A stretch of DNA of 64,000 bases from Effrenium voratum (GCA_963377175.1 CAUJNA010000512.1:30001-94000); one strand, 5' to 3'. Counted from the stretch's first letter, positions 42,551 to 54,300 are shown. Made by a program: numbers and translations. The notes: generated from the sequence alone by a model not told the origin.

Positions 42551-42748
42551 CTATGTCCAGGGGACTTGACTTCTTTCCCAAGCTTCCAAAAAAATGCCCA
42601 GGCATGTTGCCGGCCAAAAATCCGGTCCAAACCCAACAAGTCGAAAGGCTTGTCTCAAAACAGAACCCCCTAAGATGAGTGATTCCTTTTTTCCCTCTAA
42701 TCCAGCCCCAACAAGGGTACCCTCAACCATCAAGTCCAGACACCAGAC

Positions 42749-42931
42749 TTGTCAGCTGACTACTTCTTTCTCGCCAAGCGGCAGGAGCTGATCATCAAAG
42801 CTTCGATTCGTTATATGGAAAGCCTGCTGACGAGAAACTGGAGCCACGGTGGCTGGCGGCAAAGTGGTTCGCAAGCACCCGTCCATATGGCTGCTAAGCG
42901 CTTCCCAAAGGCGGCTCAACCTCTGGCCTAA
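42749..42931. CDS. Open segment on both strands, unknown protein
   Basis: The plus frame reads ADYFFLAKRQELIIKASIRY, MESLLTRNWSHGG and on to TAA at 42,931. The minus frame reads LSRLWEALSSHMDGCLRTTL. Both look plausible; the plus frame is slightly more natural. Confidence 0.33.
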
Positions 42932-42982
42932 AGCTAAACAAAAGGCCCCCCCTTCCATTCATGTATGGTGGTTCCCATAAGG

Positions 42983-43078
42983 CTGTGGGTCAAACATGGG
43001 TACCCAAAATGGAACCCTGGTAAACGGAAACAAAGACTAAAACCGCGTAACCCTAGCTCTTTAATTTTGAGCCACACC
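42983..43078 (+). repeat. Dispersed repeat family I, copy 2
   Basis: This is the simple, unduplicated form of 17,059-17,205, with GGGTACCCAAAATGGAACCC, TGGTAAACGGAAACAAAGAC and TTTAATTTTGAGCC. Confidence 0.65.
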
Positions 43079-43369
43079 CATCGTCCTATCTTTGCAACAA
43101 GAAAAAGGGGTGCGTCGGGGAACGGCGTCGTCTAAGGGCACCTGAAGACCCAAATCTGAAGTTCTAGACTGTTCTGCCTGTCAACGGTTAGCAACCTTGG
43201 CTCACACAAATGCGGGCCGAAAAATCGGGGATGATGCTGCTTCATACTTCGTCAAACTCGAATTTGACAGCTTTGGAGACCTCAGCAACCCTGCAACCCT
43301 GTCGGTCTGAAAGACATGATTCCCTCGGAGCTCTGGTATAGTCTCGGGTCTGTGGAAGATTGGCTCCCC

Positions 43370-43600
43370 CCCCCCCCAAATGTCCTTCCCACTTTTGACC
43401 CCGAGGCGATCGATCGTGTGGGCGTGACCAACTTCTATCCCCATTGTTGGGGCTTCTCGGAGAGTGCTTTCCCGGACAGCGAACATGGGACACAGACACA
43501 AAGACCGTAAAATCTTGTCATATCGCCGGGTCTGCTTCACCTCTTCCATTCGGCCGTTAAGATCCATCAATGTCGATCCTGAGGGCATGTTTGGAGCCAT
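43370..43600 (-). CDS. Exon, about 75 codons, unknown protein
   Basis: The minus frame reads MAPNMPSGSTLMDLNGRMEE, VKQTRRYDKILRSLCLCPMF, AVRESTLREAPTMGIEVGHA and TIDRLGVKSGKDIWGGG, ending at a run of G. A second minus frame at 43,255-43,320 (GCRVAEVSKAVKFEFDEV) may be the following exon. The ATG at 43,600 is a possible start but no upstream signal confirms it. The family is not recognised. Confidence 0.5.
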
Positions 43601-44491
43601 GTTCCAAACACATGTTTGCTCCCATACGAATATTCCAAGTTCGGTCCCATGTTCGAAGATGGCAATCTCTCAAGTCCCAACATTTCGAGGTCAAAAATCC
43701 CGTTGAGAAGGCAAACATTGCTTTCGGGGCTTCCCCGCGGCCTTCAGATTGGGCTCGTACCTCAACCCTTCGGGCGCCGGAAATTCCTGTCCGGAAAAAC
43801 TGGAGAGGGGGGGGGGTCGGTGTGTGTGTGTCTAATTTCAGGGCACCCCCAAAAAATGGTGGCTTCTCCTTTTGGTTACCCTCAAAACAAAACAGCTGAC
43901 AGACCCATGTGTTTGTGTGTGCGCGCTTTGTTTGAGCCGCAGGGAAAGCCAGGCCGGGGGAGGGGGTTGACTCCTTTGAGACACGCCTTGCCGCCCCCTG
44001 GCTTCGAATCCCCGCCTTTCGGGCGCAAGGCTGGCCTGACGGGGTTCTCTCTGATTGGCGGTTTGGAGCCCGGCAGCTTGGTGGTTAAGGGGTGGCTTTA
44101 AAGCAAGGGGTTGACATCGCCAAACCACCAATCCAAACCTAAGGTTTCCTCATTGACTCCCAAGGAAACCGGGGGGCAGTTGGAGGGATCCCTTAGTACT
44201 TTGCTTTCTAGCATTGTCGATCCTGACAAACAGAAGACTAAAGCCGCTTAAGTGGCTGGTTCCCACCCCCGCCGAATACTCATGACTTTGCGGGAAATTC
44301 TTGGAATCGCGACTCGGACAAAAGATCCAACGACCCCGCCTCCGCGCAAAAAGAAACACGGGAAACTTCCATTCTGCAGCCAGGGTTCCAAGGCCTGGGG
44401 GGTCTAAGGCTGGCTTTCGATAAGATGGGGTGGAAACTACCACCAAATGTAACGTCGACTCCTTTGCCAACTCCTGGTGTTGGCACTTGCT

Positions 44492-44908
44492 TCACGCAGC
44501 CAGCTTAAAACTTGACCAGAACCCAAGAACCAAGAAACTACAAAGCATGCCAAGACCAGCGAAGCCACATAAGATCTGCCAGCCCTTTCCCCCGGTATAT
44601 TCTTGTTGCAGTTCGGCCGGACTACCATCCCGCGTGCTTTTCAGTACCCTCCCATCCAAGAACATGCAATCCATCAGAAGGTCCCTTGCAAAAAAAAAAA
44701 GTATTGGAGGGCCCTCAAATCTGGTTCCATGTTCACGAAACGCCACCCCGGGCTAGGACACCTATATGCCATCCCTTCTTTCCACAAGCAACTCGACGAC
44801 TCTTTGGAAGTAATTTCAAGAAACCGCGAACTTCCGGGGAGAACACTACCTGATGAACGGACACTCCCAAAAACGAGACGAAACCAATGCTCCACCCTTG
44901 CCCTCTGA
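44492..44908. CDS. Open segments on both strands, unknown protein
   Basis: The plus frame from about 44,720 reads GHLYAIPSFHKQLDDSLEVI, SRNRELPGRTLPDERTLPK and stops at 44,908. A minus frame at 44,492-44,746 reads LLMDCMFLDGRVLKSTRDGS then PAELQQEYTGGKGWQIL. Only one is likely real at any point; they overlap little, so two exons on opposite strands are possible. Confidence 0.35.
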
Positions 44909-45230
44909 ATGGCTCGATGCAACTTTGATCCAAGGCTTCAACCCTCCGAACTCGCTACCCCACCATCTCAGAACCCAACGAGCACAATGAAAGGCGGAAC
45001 CAACAAGTTGGCACCTCTGAACCCTTGGCTATGCAGCTGCTGCTTGCTGGTATCAACCCCGAGTTTGTCGATTAATCCATATAGACTGTGACTGGTTTGT
45101 GCGGGATTTCGCCAACCGTGACCACCAGAAGTGTCCATAAACCTATTGGGTTCATACACAAATAATGCACAGCCTGCGCTCATTACTATGATTCAACCGG
45201 CCAGAATTATGAAATCGCCAGGAGATCTTC

Positions 45231-45660
45231 ATGAGTGATAAGCTCATTCTAGTCAGTGGAAATACGATGCTGTGGCTATACAGCACACCTCTGCTTCCAA
45301 GATTATTGGAAAGACGGTGGACACACCTAGGTCCATTTTCCTCAGACATCCTCTTCACCCCTCTGAATGGCGGCTTCAACGGGAAAAAACAACCAAAACA
45401 TATTTTTGAGAACCGCGCCGCAGCCTGCGAGACCGCACCGCCTCCCGCCCTCCGGCAGCTCTGCAATGCTCAGGATGGTTGTCCTGCCCTGTCAATCCCC
45501 GGCTTCACCGAGGGAAGCGCCACTTCTGAAGGCGCACGTCGTCTGCAAGTGGTGCGTCTCCCGTTCCGAGCTGGCCGACCGAGCCATATGCTGTCGAGTC
45601 GAATCCATGCGCCGCGCCACGGGCGCGGTGCAGCGTCCCCTGTGTTGCTTGGGTTCTTCC
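45231..45660. CDS. GC-rich exon-like region, strand undecided
   Basis: One plus frame starts at ATG 45,231 and reads SDKLILVSGNTMLWLYSTPL. Further on a plus frame reads LKAHVVCKWCVSRSELADRA then ICCRVESMRRATGAV, with a CxxC and a CC pair, while the minus strand reads RCTAPVARRMDSTRQHMARS. Third-position GC is high in both, so the strand is not settled. Confidence 0.35.
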
Positions 45661-46109
45661 CTTGAAAATGGATTTCACGTTTTCCTCCTGTCCCTCGCAC
45701 CCTCGCACCACCCCCCCCCCCAAAAAAAAAAGGGCGCCCACCAAACAGGAACAGCGCCCAGCGCGGCCGCTTTCCGGCCTTTCCCCAGCGCCGGCGCCGG
45801 CGGCGCCGGCAGCTGCAGCCGCCGGCTCAGGGTTTCGGCACCTCACGCTCGCAGCATCGTCCCTCGAGCGTCTATTGCCGTCGTTCCAAGACATCCATTG
45901 TCAACATTGTATACGAGTTCTAGCATCCCTTCGCTCCTTTCCTGACGAGTATCTACTGAGCGAAGAAAGCGAGAAGGGATGGAAAAAATGCCATGTTCGC
46001 CAAATGTGCCTGTGCGTTCGCACGCGTCGTGCTTGGAATGCGCGTGCAAGCATTTGCGCGAGTATCATAATCGTTGGCCCCGTTGTAGGCTTGCTTTGAG
46101 GAGCGTCAA

Positions 46110-46410
46110 GTGTGTCAAAACCACTCAAAAACATTCTGGCGCCACAGCCCCGTGCTCATTCTTGACACGCATGGTAAGCGTCAAAGCTGTAATTCGTGGC
46201 AGGCGCAGCACTTTGGCTCGCCGAAAGCAAACTTTTTGCGCCAGGCGCAGCACTTGGAGCACGTCTCACCAGAGAGCTGATTTGCGTGGCAGGCGCGATA
46301 CTTTGTACGGGTACAAGTCGCATTTCGTGACGAGCGAAGCACTTTGGAGCGCGACTCGCAGGAGCGCTGATGTTCGTGACAGGCGCAGTACTTTGGAGGA
46401 TCGCGCGCCG
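46110..46410 (+). repeat. Degenerate tandem repeat with period about 90 bases, split into 42 and 48
   Basis: The core AGGCGCAGCACTTTGG or a variant occurs at 46,201, 46,243, 46,291, 46,332 and 46,381. Spacing alternates 42, 48, 41, 49, so the true unit is about 90 bases and carries two related halves. AGAGCTGATTTGCGTGGC precedes every second core. Confidence 0.8.
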
Positions 46411-46559
46411 AACTTTCGGTTATACTTTGCAGGATCGCGCGTTCAATTTCATGGCTTTGGGGACGCTTTCCAGGATGCTGCTGCTCAGGCCGAAAGATAG
46501 AAAGGTAGATCAATAGAGAGGCACATAGACGCCCACACAGAAAGAGAGATGTAAAGATA

Positions 46560-48300
46560 AATGCACAGATAGGTAGATAGGCAATGTAAAGTATGTTTAT
46601 TTATGCTTTGACATTTGTCTATTTACATATCTAAATCTTAGTATTTGAGTAGTGCTTATCACATGCCTTGTCAAACTTAATATATCTTAATATATCTTAC
46701 AATTACATTCAGATAGGGCATGTTGAAGGTAGATGTGGAAAGAAAAGAAAGTGGCATCTCTCAACAGCCTTCTTCTCCTCTTTGCCTCCTTCCTTGACTG
46801 GTGAGATGGTCAACGAAAGGGAAAGACACATGATTGAACCTGTAAACCCGAATGCAGATAAGCTGCCCAGCGCTAGCGTTGCATGTCTATCTGTGTATGT
46901 CTCTGCCTACCCATTTCTGCCTATTTGACCTATAAGACCTATTGATTTGTTCTCTAGCCATGTACCCATGCATCCGTGCATCTGTTTGTACAGCTATCTT
47001 TTGTCTATCTATCTGCCTGCCTGCCTCAACCTTTTCAGTTTGACTGTCTCCCTTTTGACCTATCTATCTATCCATCTGTCTATCTATCTACCTCCCTGCC
47101 TACCCAATCTATCTATCTATCTATCTATCTATTTATCTATCTATCTATCTGTCTATGTATCTATCAATCTATCTATCTATCTATCTATCTACCTACTCTA
47201 ATCACTCTAATCCAATCGGAGGGGTATTGATTTTAGGATTGTTGCTCGTTTTTTTGGGATTTGTTTTTCGCTTTGGCTTCTTGGCTTCTTGGCTTCTTGG
47301 CTTTTTGGCTTCTTGTTTCTTGGCTTTTCGGCATCTTGCTGGTTTATGCGGCTTTTGGTGGCTTTGGTTTTTCGCATCCTCTGCTTTCCCAGTTCCTCTG
47401 TGGGCAGCCTTTCATTGGTTCACATCACAAATTCGTCTCCGGCAAGTGTTCTTAATATTCATGCTTCTGTAATGTATGTATGTAATCTATGTGATCTATT
47501 TATGTATGTATGTATGTACGTATGTCTGCATGTATGCACTGCTTCAAACATCACCACCCCCACCCCCCCCCCGCTGCTTGTTTATATTCTATCGCACCCT
47601 TTCTTGAATCTTTGCACCCCTAATTGAATCATCACAGTTTCGTATTTGAATCATCACTTTTCGAACATCCAATGTTGTGAGAAAATGCTGTAAAATACGA
47701 CATTGTGCGTAATCCATGTAATCTATGTATGTATGTCTGTCTGTATGTATGCGCTTCTTCGAACATCATAGGGGAAGCCACCCCCGCCAACCCCCCCACT
47801 GCTTTTTATATTCTATCGTCATCATCTTTTCGAACATCATTGGGGGGGCTGCCGCCCCGCCCATTTAGATTTTCTGCAGGGAGTGAATCATCATTCTACT
47901 TTTTTTTTTTAAATATGTTTACCCACGATTTGTTGGTGATGCTGAGGATGCTGGTGGGACATGCGGAGGATGCTGACAGCGATGCTGCGCATGTTGACGG
48001 GCTAGTGTAAAATACGTCAATTTCGCAAACAAAATGCTGTAAAATAAGACATGTTACTGGCCAAGACGAAAAACGAGGGAAACAAATAACGAAAAAAAAA
48101 ATCCGCACTAATTTTAATCTAGTCTAATCTAATCTCTAATCTATCTACCTACCTTTCCATCTATCTATCTATCTCTCTATCTATCTATCTATCTATCTAT
48201 TTATCTATCTATCGATGTGCCTATCTAGCTCAATCAGTGTCTCCATATATGTATATATATATATCCATCTGAATTAGCAAAGCTGCACAAGTGCACTTCG
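46560..48300. repeat. TATC, TATG and CTTGG microsatellite region, no gene
   Basis: TATC repeats lie at 46,990-47,200, TTGGCTTC repeats at 47,275-47,335, TATG repeats at 47,495-47,530 and 47,722-47,745, and TATC again at 48,140-48,235. GATGCTGAGGATGCTGGT-like words occur at 47,937-48,000 and, inverted, around 32,020-32,050. Frames across this block are repeat artefacts. Confidence 0.88.
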
Positions 48301-48369
48301 CACACTACTTTCGCACGACTCGTTCGAGCCGAGCTGGAAAAAAGTGTGCATTGCGGACTTTCTTACTGA

Positions 48370-48560
48370 AAGGCTGCGATTTTCGAGCTGGGAGATGCAA
48401 AAAGGAAGCTTTGCTGCAATTTTCGTGCTGAAAAGATGCGACTTTCAATCTGGGGCTGGGAAAGCGCGCGCGTCGCATACGACTATCGTACTGTTGAAAA
48501 GCTGCGATCTTCGAGCCGGGGGCTCAGGAGGTGAACTTAGGCTTCGAATTTCGAGCTGAC
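48370..48560 (+). repeat. Degenerate tandem repeat, period about 62-66 bases
   Basis: CTGCGATTTTCGAGCTGG and variants begin at 48,374, 48,436 and 48,502, each preceded by a GTACTG-, GTGCTG- or TTACTG-like word and AAAAG. Confidence 0.65.
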
Positions 48561-49228
48561 GCTGGAAGTGTGTGGAGGCTGCGCATGTATCTCCCAGGCT
48601 CCCATCTGTTTGTCTGCCTTTCTGCTCCTATCTAGTCTCTGTTTGCCTGCCTTTCATTCCATCGGCCTGTCTACCAACGTTTCTTCTATTGAATAATATT
48701 CCATTGTTTCCATTTGTCCACCTATCTATCTATCTATCTTTGTGTCCATCCATGCATGTATCTATTGGCCAGCCAGATTGCTTCTGTCTGTCTTCACAGC
48801 TAGCTCTCGATCAATCCTTACATCATCTATCTGTCTATCCATCCATTGATCTGTCTATGCATCTTTGCCCATTTATCGGTGTCACTGTTTTTTTTGCTCG
48901 TCTATCTATTTTCCTTCACAGCTAGCTATCTATCCTCCACTCGTCCATCAATCACGTATAGTCTAGTTTTCTGTGCGTCTTCTCACGGCTGCGGATAGTC
49001 CAAAAGAAAGCCACAAACATAATGAAGAAAGCAACTCGTTGGGCAATTCTTGATTATGGACAACCTATGCCTGTGATGGAAGCTACTGATGGCTTCACAC
49101 ACACACCATGTTTGACCGATATGCACAAAGTGCTGCGCGTAAACCGAACATCAGGAATCCCTAGTCAGGAACCTCCATGGGTGAACTCGTTTTACCCACG
49201 TGAACTTGATTTTGTTTGTCCAAATACG

Positions 49229-49888
49229 TTATGAAAGAAAGGGCCGCTCTGCGTCCAACCACTGCCCATCCATCTGCTGCTTCCACACTGAACTAAGCCC
49301 CCTGCCCGGCCCCCCTCCTATGTTTCCTGAAATAAGCCCTCGATTAGACCATAGCAACCCCAAGTACGGTCTTTCGGCCATGGCCAACGTATGACGGGAT
49401 GGGGAAAGGGGGAAGGGTCGCACAAGAAGCCAATCGCGACGTATCAGTTTTGCCTTGCCGCCGTGCATTTCGCAAACTTCGGCACATTGGCCTTCCGTTG
49501 CCAGTGCAGTAGAAAAGCGCAAGCCACCCGCGCAAAGCTCCCACGCTTCCGGGGAAAAAAAGAGAGATAGCGCATGTGTCTGAAACGTCGCTTCGTTGCG
49601 TGGGGTGGCGGAGTTTCCTATGGCCGTACCCGCCATTGCAAAGGTTTGAAACTTGGACGGCCCAAACAGCCTTGGGACACAACTCCGCGGGAACCCAGCC
49701 GAATCTACAAGTTGGATGCAGCCAGCGTGCCCGCTTAAGCAGCGAATACAGGTGCTTTGGTTGATCGCTGGCAAGAAGCCGACAATACACATAGATGTGT
49801 CCATGCCAGGTATAACATTCATTCTTAGCGGGGAAAAAAACTGATGCATTTGGCCTAGGGTGTCTTGGAATGGGAAACTGACACACAA
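49229..49888 (-). CDS. Longest plausible uninterrupted open frame, about 219 codons, unknown protein
   Basis: The minus frame reads NVIPGMDTSMCIVGFLPAIN, RCLSGHAGCIQLVDSAGFPR, FGPSKFQTFAMAGTAIGNSA, SPEAWELCAGGLRFSTALAT and KLIRRDWLLVRPFPLSPSRH before a stop at 49,229. Residue composition is even and cysteines are frequent. A second minus frame is also open for 192 codons, which lowers confidence. It could be a single exon or a retroposed gene. No family is recognised. Confidence 0.43.
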   Translation of the reverse strand: MCVSFPFQDTLGQMHQFFSPLRMNVIPGMDTSMCIVGFLPAINQSTCIRCLSGHAGCIQLVDSAGFPRSCVPRLFGPSKFQTFAMAGTAIGNSATPRNEATFQTHALSLFFSPEAWELCAGGLRFSTALATEGQCAEVCEMHGGKAKLIRRDWLLVRPFPLSPSRHTLAMAERPYLGLLWSNRGLISGNIGGGPGRGLSSVWKQQMDGQWLDAERPFLS

Positions 49889-50470
49889 AGTTGGTTGGCT
49901 TCCGTGACTTACTCTGATTCAAAACTACCTAAAAAACAGACGCCAATTTGTGGATGGGAGTGTCCCTCTACAAGCCTTCATCTACCTGAAGCAGCGGTCA
50001 TTGTGACTCAGCTGCTGTTTCGCCTTTGTTTTCCCTGGTCGATTCCTTTCCGTTTTCCTTTCCTTCCACCAAAAAACAATGCATTTCCCAACAAAGGGGA
50101 CACCTTAAGCAGGTGTTTGCACCAGCCAATCTCAGAGGATGGTCTCCTTCCAAAATCCGGGGCCTGCAAAAAGGGCGCCCAGACCTCGCGAAAACTCTTC
50201 CCGTCGTGTCCGCCCGCGTTGGGGACCCCACTGCGCCTTTGGCCAGGGATGGGATCTCTTTGGCCGCATCTCAAATGGCTCACTCCTGAGGCTCCTGTGG
50301 CTCGACGTCCTCGTTGCCGACCTCAAAGCGGTCTCAGCCGGCGAAACCGGCGGAACCTGACAGGAGGTCTTGGGATCGGCACTAAGCCTGGTGCTGGTTG
50401 TTTTTTCGTTTGTTTCTCCTTTTTCTCCGCCCCATGTCCCTTATATTCCAACAACAAACTCCCGGAAATC

Positions 50471-50740
50471 TCAGGTAAAAACTTCAAGGGGCTTCATCCC
50501 ACCGGCCCACCTGGGAAGGTGTTCATCCCGCATGGCAGCTGTGCCTTTCCGGAGGTCTGGAGCTCTGAAGCTCCGGTCCCCGGGTCCCAATATCTCTCTG
50601 AGGTGCCGGGCCACCAGCTTGTGCACCACCGGACGCCCAGCCTGCAGCAAGGACATCTGCAGCACCAGCAGCAGCAGCACAAACACGCCTCGATCCGCCG
50701 ACTCCGACACTCCGAAGGAGGGCACGAAAGGCGAAGGCAT
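50471..50740 (-). CDS. Exon with hydrophobic N-terminal half, unknown protein
   Basis: The minus frame reads GVFVLLLLVLQMSLLQAGRP, VVHKLVARHLREILGPGDRS and FRAPDLRKGTAAMRDEHLP. The leucine/valine run could be a membrane segment or signal anchor, and the rest is basic and helical. A long plus frame crosses the same range but is lysine/arginine/glutamate-biased as expected from antisense. The frame is open upstream to about 50,875. Confidence 0.47.
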   Translation of the reverse strand: MPSPFVPSFGVSESADRGVFVLLLLVLQMSLLQAGRPVVHKLVARHLREILGPGDRSFRAPDLRKGTAAMRDEHLPRWAGGMKPLEVFT

Positions 50741-51269
50741 GCGAAGGCCGAGAAAGGCAACGCCCGGCCAGAATCCGAGGCCAAGAAGAAACCTCCTGGA
50801 GGTCATGAAGGTCGAAGATTCGAAAAGGCCGAGGAAAGGGAACGCCCAACGAAAGCCAGACAGATTTCGCCACATAGGCCATATATTTGGCGCTCTCTAG
50901 CCTTAATGGGTGTCTTTTTGAAGTCGGCAGCACCCTTTCATGAGATAGTTGGTGCAAAACAAATTCCACCAAGCATTTCCGGGGTTCCCCTTATTTTGCT
51001 TGACACATTCCTCCTCTCGGAAAAAGCTGACAAGCTGCGCGTTGTCTGCCCAAAGTCGCCCTAGCATCCCCAAAAAACACCCAAAGTCCAAACGCTCTAA
51101 CCCAAAAGGGTTTTGGGCTCGGATGGCGCACATGCCTCCGAAACCCCGTCCAAAAGGCAAACCCTGACCCACGGGGAGGCATTCGCAGCTTTCGGCTAGC
51201 CACTTCCCCACGTTTGCCATCCATTTCAACAGACAAGCCCATTGACTTTTGGTAGTGGGGTGAAACCAG

Positions 51270-51372
51270 GAACCGACGCCCTCCTGAAACCTCAAAGGCC
51301 CAGCGGCCGCTGCCGATGAGGCAGTAGATCGGGACGTTGGAGGACGGGTCTTGCAGGTACACTGTCAGCACG
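51270..51372 (-). CDS. Exon-like segment, unknown protein
   Basis: The minus frame reads VLTVYLQDPSSNVPIYCLIG then SGRWAFEVSGG, with C or G third positions in the first half. It looks like a beta-rich fold. The downstream border is unknown. Confidence 0.45.
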
Positions 51373-52305
51373 CCTCAGCCATTGAAGTACTGACACAAGA
51401 TATGGGTCTATCTTTTTGAGGGTACCCCCTTGTTGGTGGTTTTAAAGGGAAACCAAAAGGAAACCACAATTCTGGGGCTCCCTAGAAACGGACAAAGGCA
51501 TATGGGGAACCCCCGCCAACAAAAGGCTTCATCCAGGCCAAAACGCTTCCCGAGCTTCTTTCCGCAAAGCAGCTGCGGCGCAGAAAGGGGTTTGGCACCC
51601 ACCTGTAACAAGTCCTAGCAGGACTCAACCCTATGGGTACCCCAGGCGACTCACTCACATGGCTGAATCAGCGCCGCAGCTATCCCAAAAGGAAGCAGCC
51701 AGCCATGAGGATGTCTCGAATCGATAAAGTTGGATTCTTTGCGGATTCAAACGGATTCTCGATCTGAAGCATGAAGGTTGAAAGGAACCTTCACCCCGAA
51801 AAAAGAGGTCACCGGTCACCGATTGTCTGTGGCCGCTCTTCCAACTGTACGGATGTGTTTCTTTCTTTGGAAGCATCACTCTACAAACTGTGCGAACACA
51901 ACTCCACACAAAACAGAAGTTGACGAAAAGTATCTCCTAAACTTGAGAGTCCCAACCACAACCATTCCGCTGGTACAGGCAGGGTACATTTCTTGATCTC
52001 CGCTTGGCGCTCTTAGCAAAGTACCCGCTGGAACCAAACTTGACACACCGAACATGCTCCACGAGAAGAACGCTCAAGTCACGACCGAGTTCTCGAAAAC
52101 GATCATGTGCAAGTCGCCCCATGCAAAAAAAATGTCCCATGATCATGACCTAATTTGGTTAAGTGAACTAGCCCCTTACAATAGGCCCTTGCCCTGATCA
52201 GATGCGCAACTCAAAATCCTGATATTCCCAGCAAAATACTACCACCAAATACTGTACCTCAGTTTTGCCCCCTACTAGAAATGACGTGCTTGGATCCTGG
52301 CAACC

Positions 52306-52439
52306 ATATGGGTGTGTCTTTTTTCAGGGGACCCCTGAAAAACTTAGTTGTCCTTTAGAATTTCCTCTAAACCCCCTCCAATCGGGGGAAAAAAAAAAAA
52401 AAAAAAAAACACGTACCCACGAAAAAGACACACCCATAT
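52306..52439. mobile_element. Short element with 18-base terminal inverted repeats, family J
   Basis: ATATGGGTGTGTCTTTTT at 52,306-52,323 is repeated in inverse at 52,422-52,439. Inside are the palindrome TTTCAGGGGACCCCTGAAA and a run of 21 A after GGGGG. No open frame. Related sequence at 51,398-51,475 keeps only one end. Confidence 0.75.
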
Positions 52440-52534
52440 AGTGAAACGCCATTTGAGAAGTCACAGAACAGGCCCTTGCCCGAATCCATGCCGCAAACAC
52501 GCACTCCGGTCACTCGCTGGCCAGCCGATACAAA

Positions 52535-52690
52535 AGCTTGCAACACACGCCCCTTCGGCCCGTCAGACTACCTTCTTTCCAACAATGCATGCGGACAGGA
52601 ACAAGAGGTGTGACCCTGCACAAAGAGACGCGAGGAACTCTCATGGGTGAGCGCATACTGTCATACGGCCCCCAGGTATGCTCAGTGGAA
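52535..52690 (+). CDS. Exon-like segment, unknown protein
   Basis: The plus frame reads SLQHTPLRPVRLPSFQQCMR, TGTRGVTLHKETRGTLMGER and ILSYGPQVCSV, then enters AAAACAAAC-rich low complexity. A CAG|GTATGC donor lies at 52,673. The family is not recognised. Confidence 0.38.
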
Positions 52691-53289
52691 CAGACAAAAC
52701 AACAAACAAGAAGACAGACCGATGAACCAACCAGCCAGCCGCCAGCCAGCCAAGCAACCAACAAACAAAGACAAAGGCCAAGGCCAAGGCAAAAGCAAAA
52801 GCAAGATCAAAACAAACAAACAAGCAAGGAAGCAAGCAAGCAAACAAACAAACAATAGAAACAACACGGCGCCCTTGCGTAGCAATTTCTTCCGAAGTGC
52901 CGCAGCCCATGGTCAGCATGGTGAAAAGCTTCAAGTCCTCACGGTTTCGCGCGGTCGGCTTCGGGTTTTCGGGCTTCGCGCGAAGGAAGAAGACCAAAGA
53001 GGTTCAACCATGGGCACGTCCTTTTATGGGCACCCAATGGCGACTCCTTTTTTGGCCTTTTGCTTTCCGTAAAGCCATCCAACGCGGCGCAAAAAATCAA
53101 AAAATCACCACTCATTCTCCGCAAAGCCCCTAGGTGCTTGTCTGTGTGAGTGAACATTGGGGACCCGCCATTATGAAAGGAACTCGCAAACAGCCCAGCT
53201 TCTCCTTTGATAACCCACAGCAGTCAGAAGAATGGCCCCGATGTAAAACCCACATGTTTGAAACAATGAATCCCTCAGGATGTTTACCT

Positions 53290-53620
53290 CAGACATCCCG
53301 GACATCCTGAACGAGGACCGTCATCTTCCTCTCCACGTAGGGTGGACTCAGCGCATGCGGGTTCTGCCAGAAACCTCTGGAAACCAGCCACCGAAGCGCG
53401 AAGCTTTTCTTATCTTGGTCAGGGAACAAGGGAATGCCCCCAAGCGTTTGTAGCTTCCCATCCCCGAGCTCATGTCCAAAGCCCCGAGTTCGTGGACTCC
53501 CGAAGCAGCAAGTTGTTTGTTAGATCTCCGAAACCTTGGGGTGCCTTGATGCAATTGCCGAGCAACCCCACTTTGATCTGCGAAACGAGACAAAGTCATG
53601 TGTCTCGTAGTTTTTGGCAT
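53290..53620. CDS. Open segments on both strands, unknown protein
   Basis: The minus frame reads SRFADQSGVARQLHQGTPRF and ELGALDMSSGMGSYKRLGAF, the plus frame NLWKPATEARSFSYLGQGTR. At 53,290-53,345 another minus frame reads SPPYVERKMTVLVQ. The minus strand is favoured because two frames on it look coding. Confidence 0.35.
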
Positions 53621-53689
53621 ATAGCACTTTTTGGTATGGGTTTGGGATTGAATTTGGCTGGCTTCGGGTTGGTTCAGGGGTTGCGTTTT

Positions 53690-53960
53690 TGGTTGGTTTA
53701 GGTCTGGGTTTGGTGCGTTTAGGGTGGTTTAGGGTTGGTTTAGGGTGGTTGGTGCAGGGTTGGTTTAGGGAGTGATTGGCTGGGTTTGGGGTTGTGCTGA
53801 GGGCTGGTTTAGGGTTTAGGGTGGGTTTAGGGTTGGTGGTGTTGCTTTAGCGTTGGTGTGGAGTTGCTTAGTGGTGGTTCTGGGGGTGAGTGCAGGCGAG
53901 TTTAGAGTTGGTTTATGGCTACTTAGGGTTGGCTACGGGTGGTTTAGGGGTCGTTTAGGT
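53690..53960 (+). repeat. Degenerate interstitial TTTAGGG tract
   Basis: GGTTTAGGG and variants recur more than ten times over about 270 bases, often as GGTTTAGGGTTGG or GTGGTTTAGG. TTTAGGG is the telomere unit of land plants, many green algae and dinoflagellates. The tract is too diverged to be a working telomere. Confidence 0.75.
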
Positions 53961-54134
53961 GGCTTTGCGGTTGGCGCGTCTTGGCGGGCCAATTGCCCAA
54001 CAGGATATGGCCCTCGGCCCTTTTGGTAAGAGCAAAGAAGCAAGCCTGTCCTTTTGGAAAGGGAGGGTGTTGCACCAAAATCTGGCAATAGCTCTCAAGA
54101 AAAGTGGACCTTACTCGAAAACCAGCAAGCAAGA

Positions 54135-54300
54135 ACTAAGCAAATAAAGAAGACAGACAGACAAACGGAAGGACGGACGGACGACGGACGGACGGACGGA
54201 CCGACAGACAGGTAGGCAGGCAGGTAGACAGACAGACAGACAGAGAAACACACACACACTCACACACACACACACTCACACACACACACACGAAAATCAC
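54135..54300. repeat. Compound GACA, GGAC and CA microsatellite
   Basis: The order is AGACAGACAGACAAACGG, then (GGAC)n, (GACA)n with TAGGCAGG, then (CA)n with CTCA breaks. Confidence 0.93.

Noticed and set aside
49865..51064. Plus-strand open frame of 399 codons
   Set aside because: Its densest part is Arg/Lys/Glu/Gln-biased and lies antisense to a better minus-strand exon. No domain or start context supports it.
53640..53960. Chromosome end
   Set aside because: The TTTAGGG units are diverged and are followed by another 10 kb of ordinary sequence.
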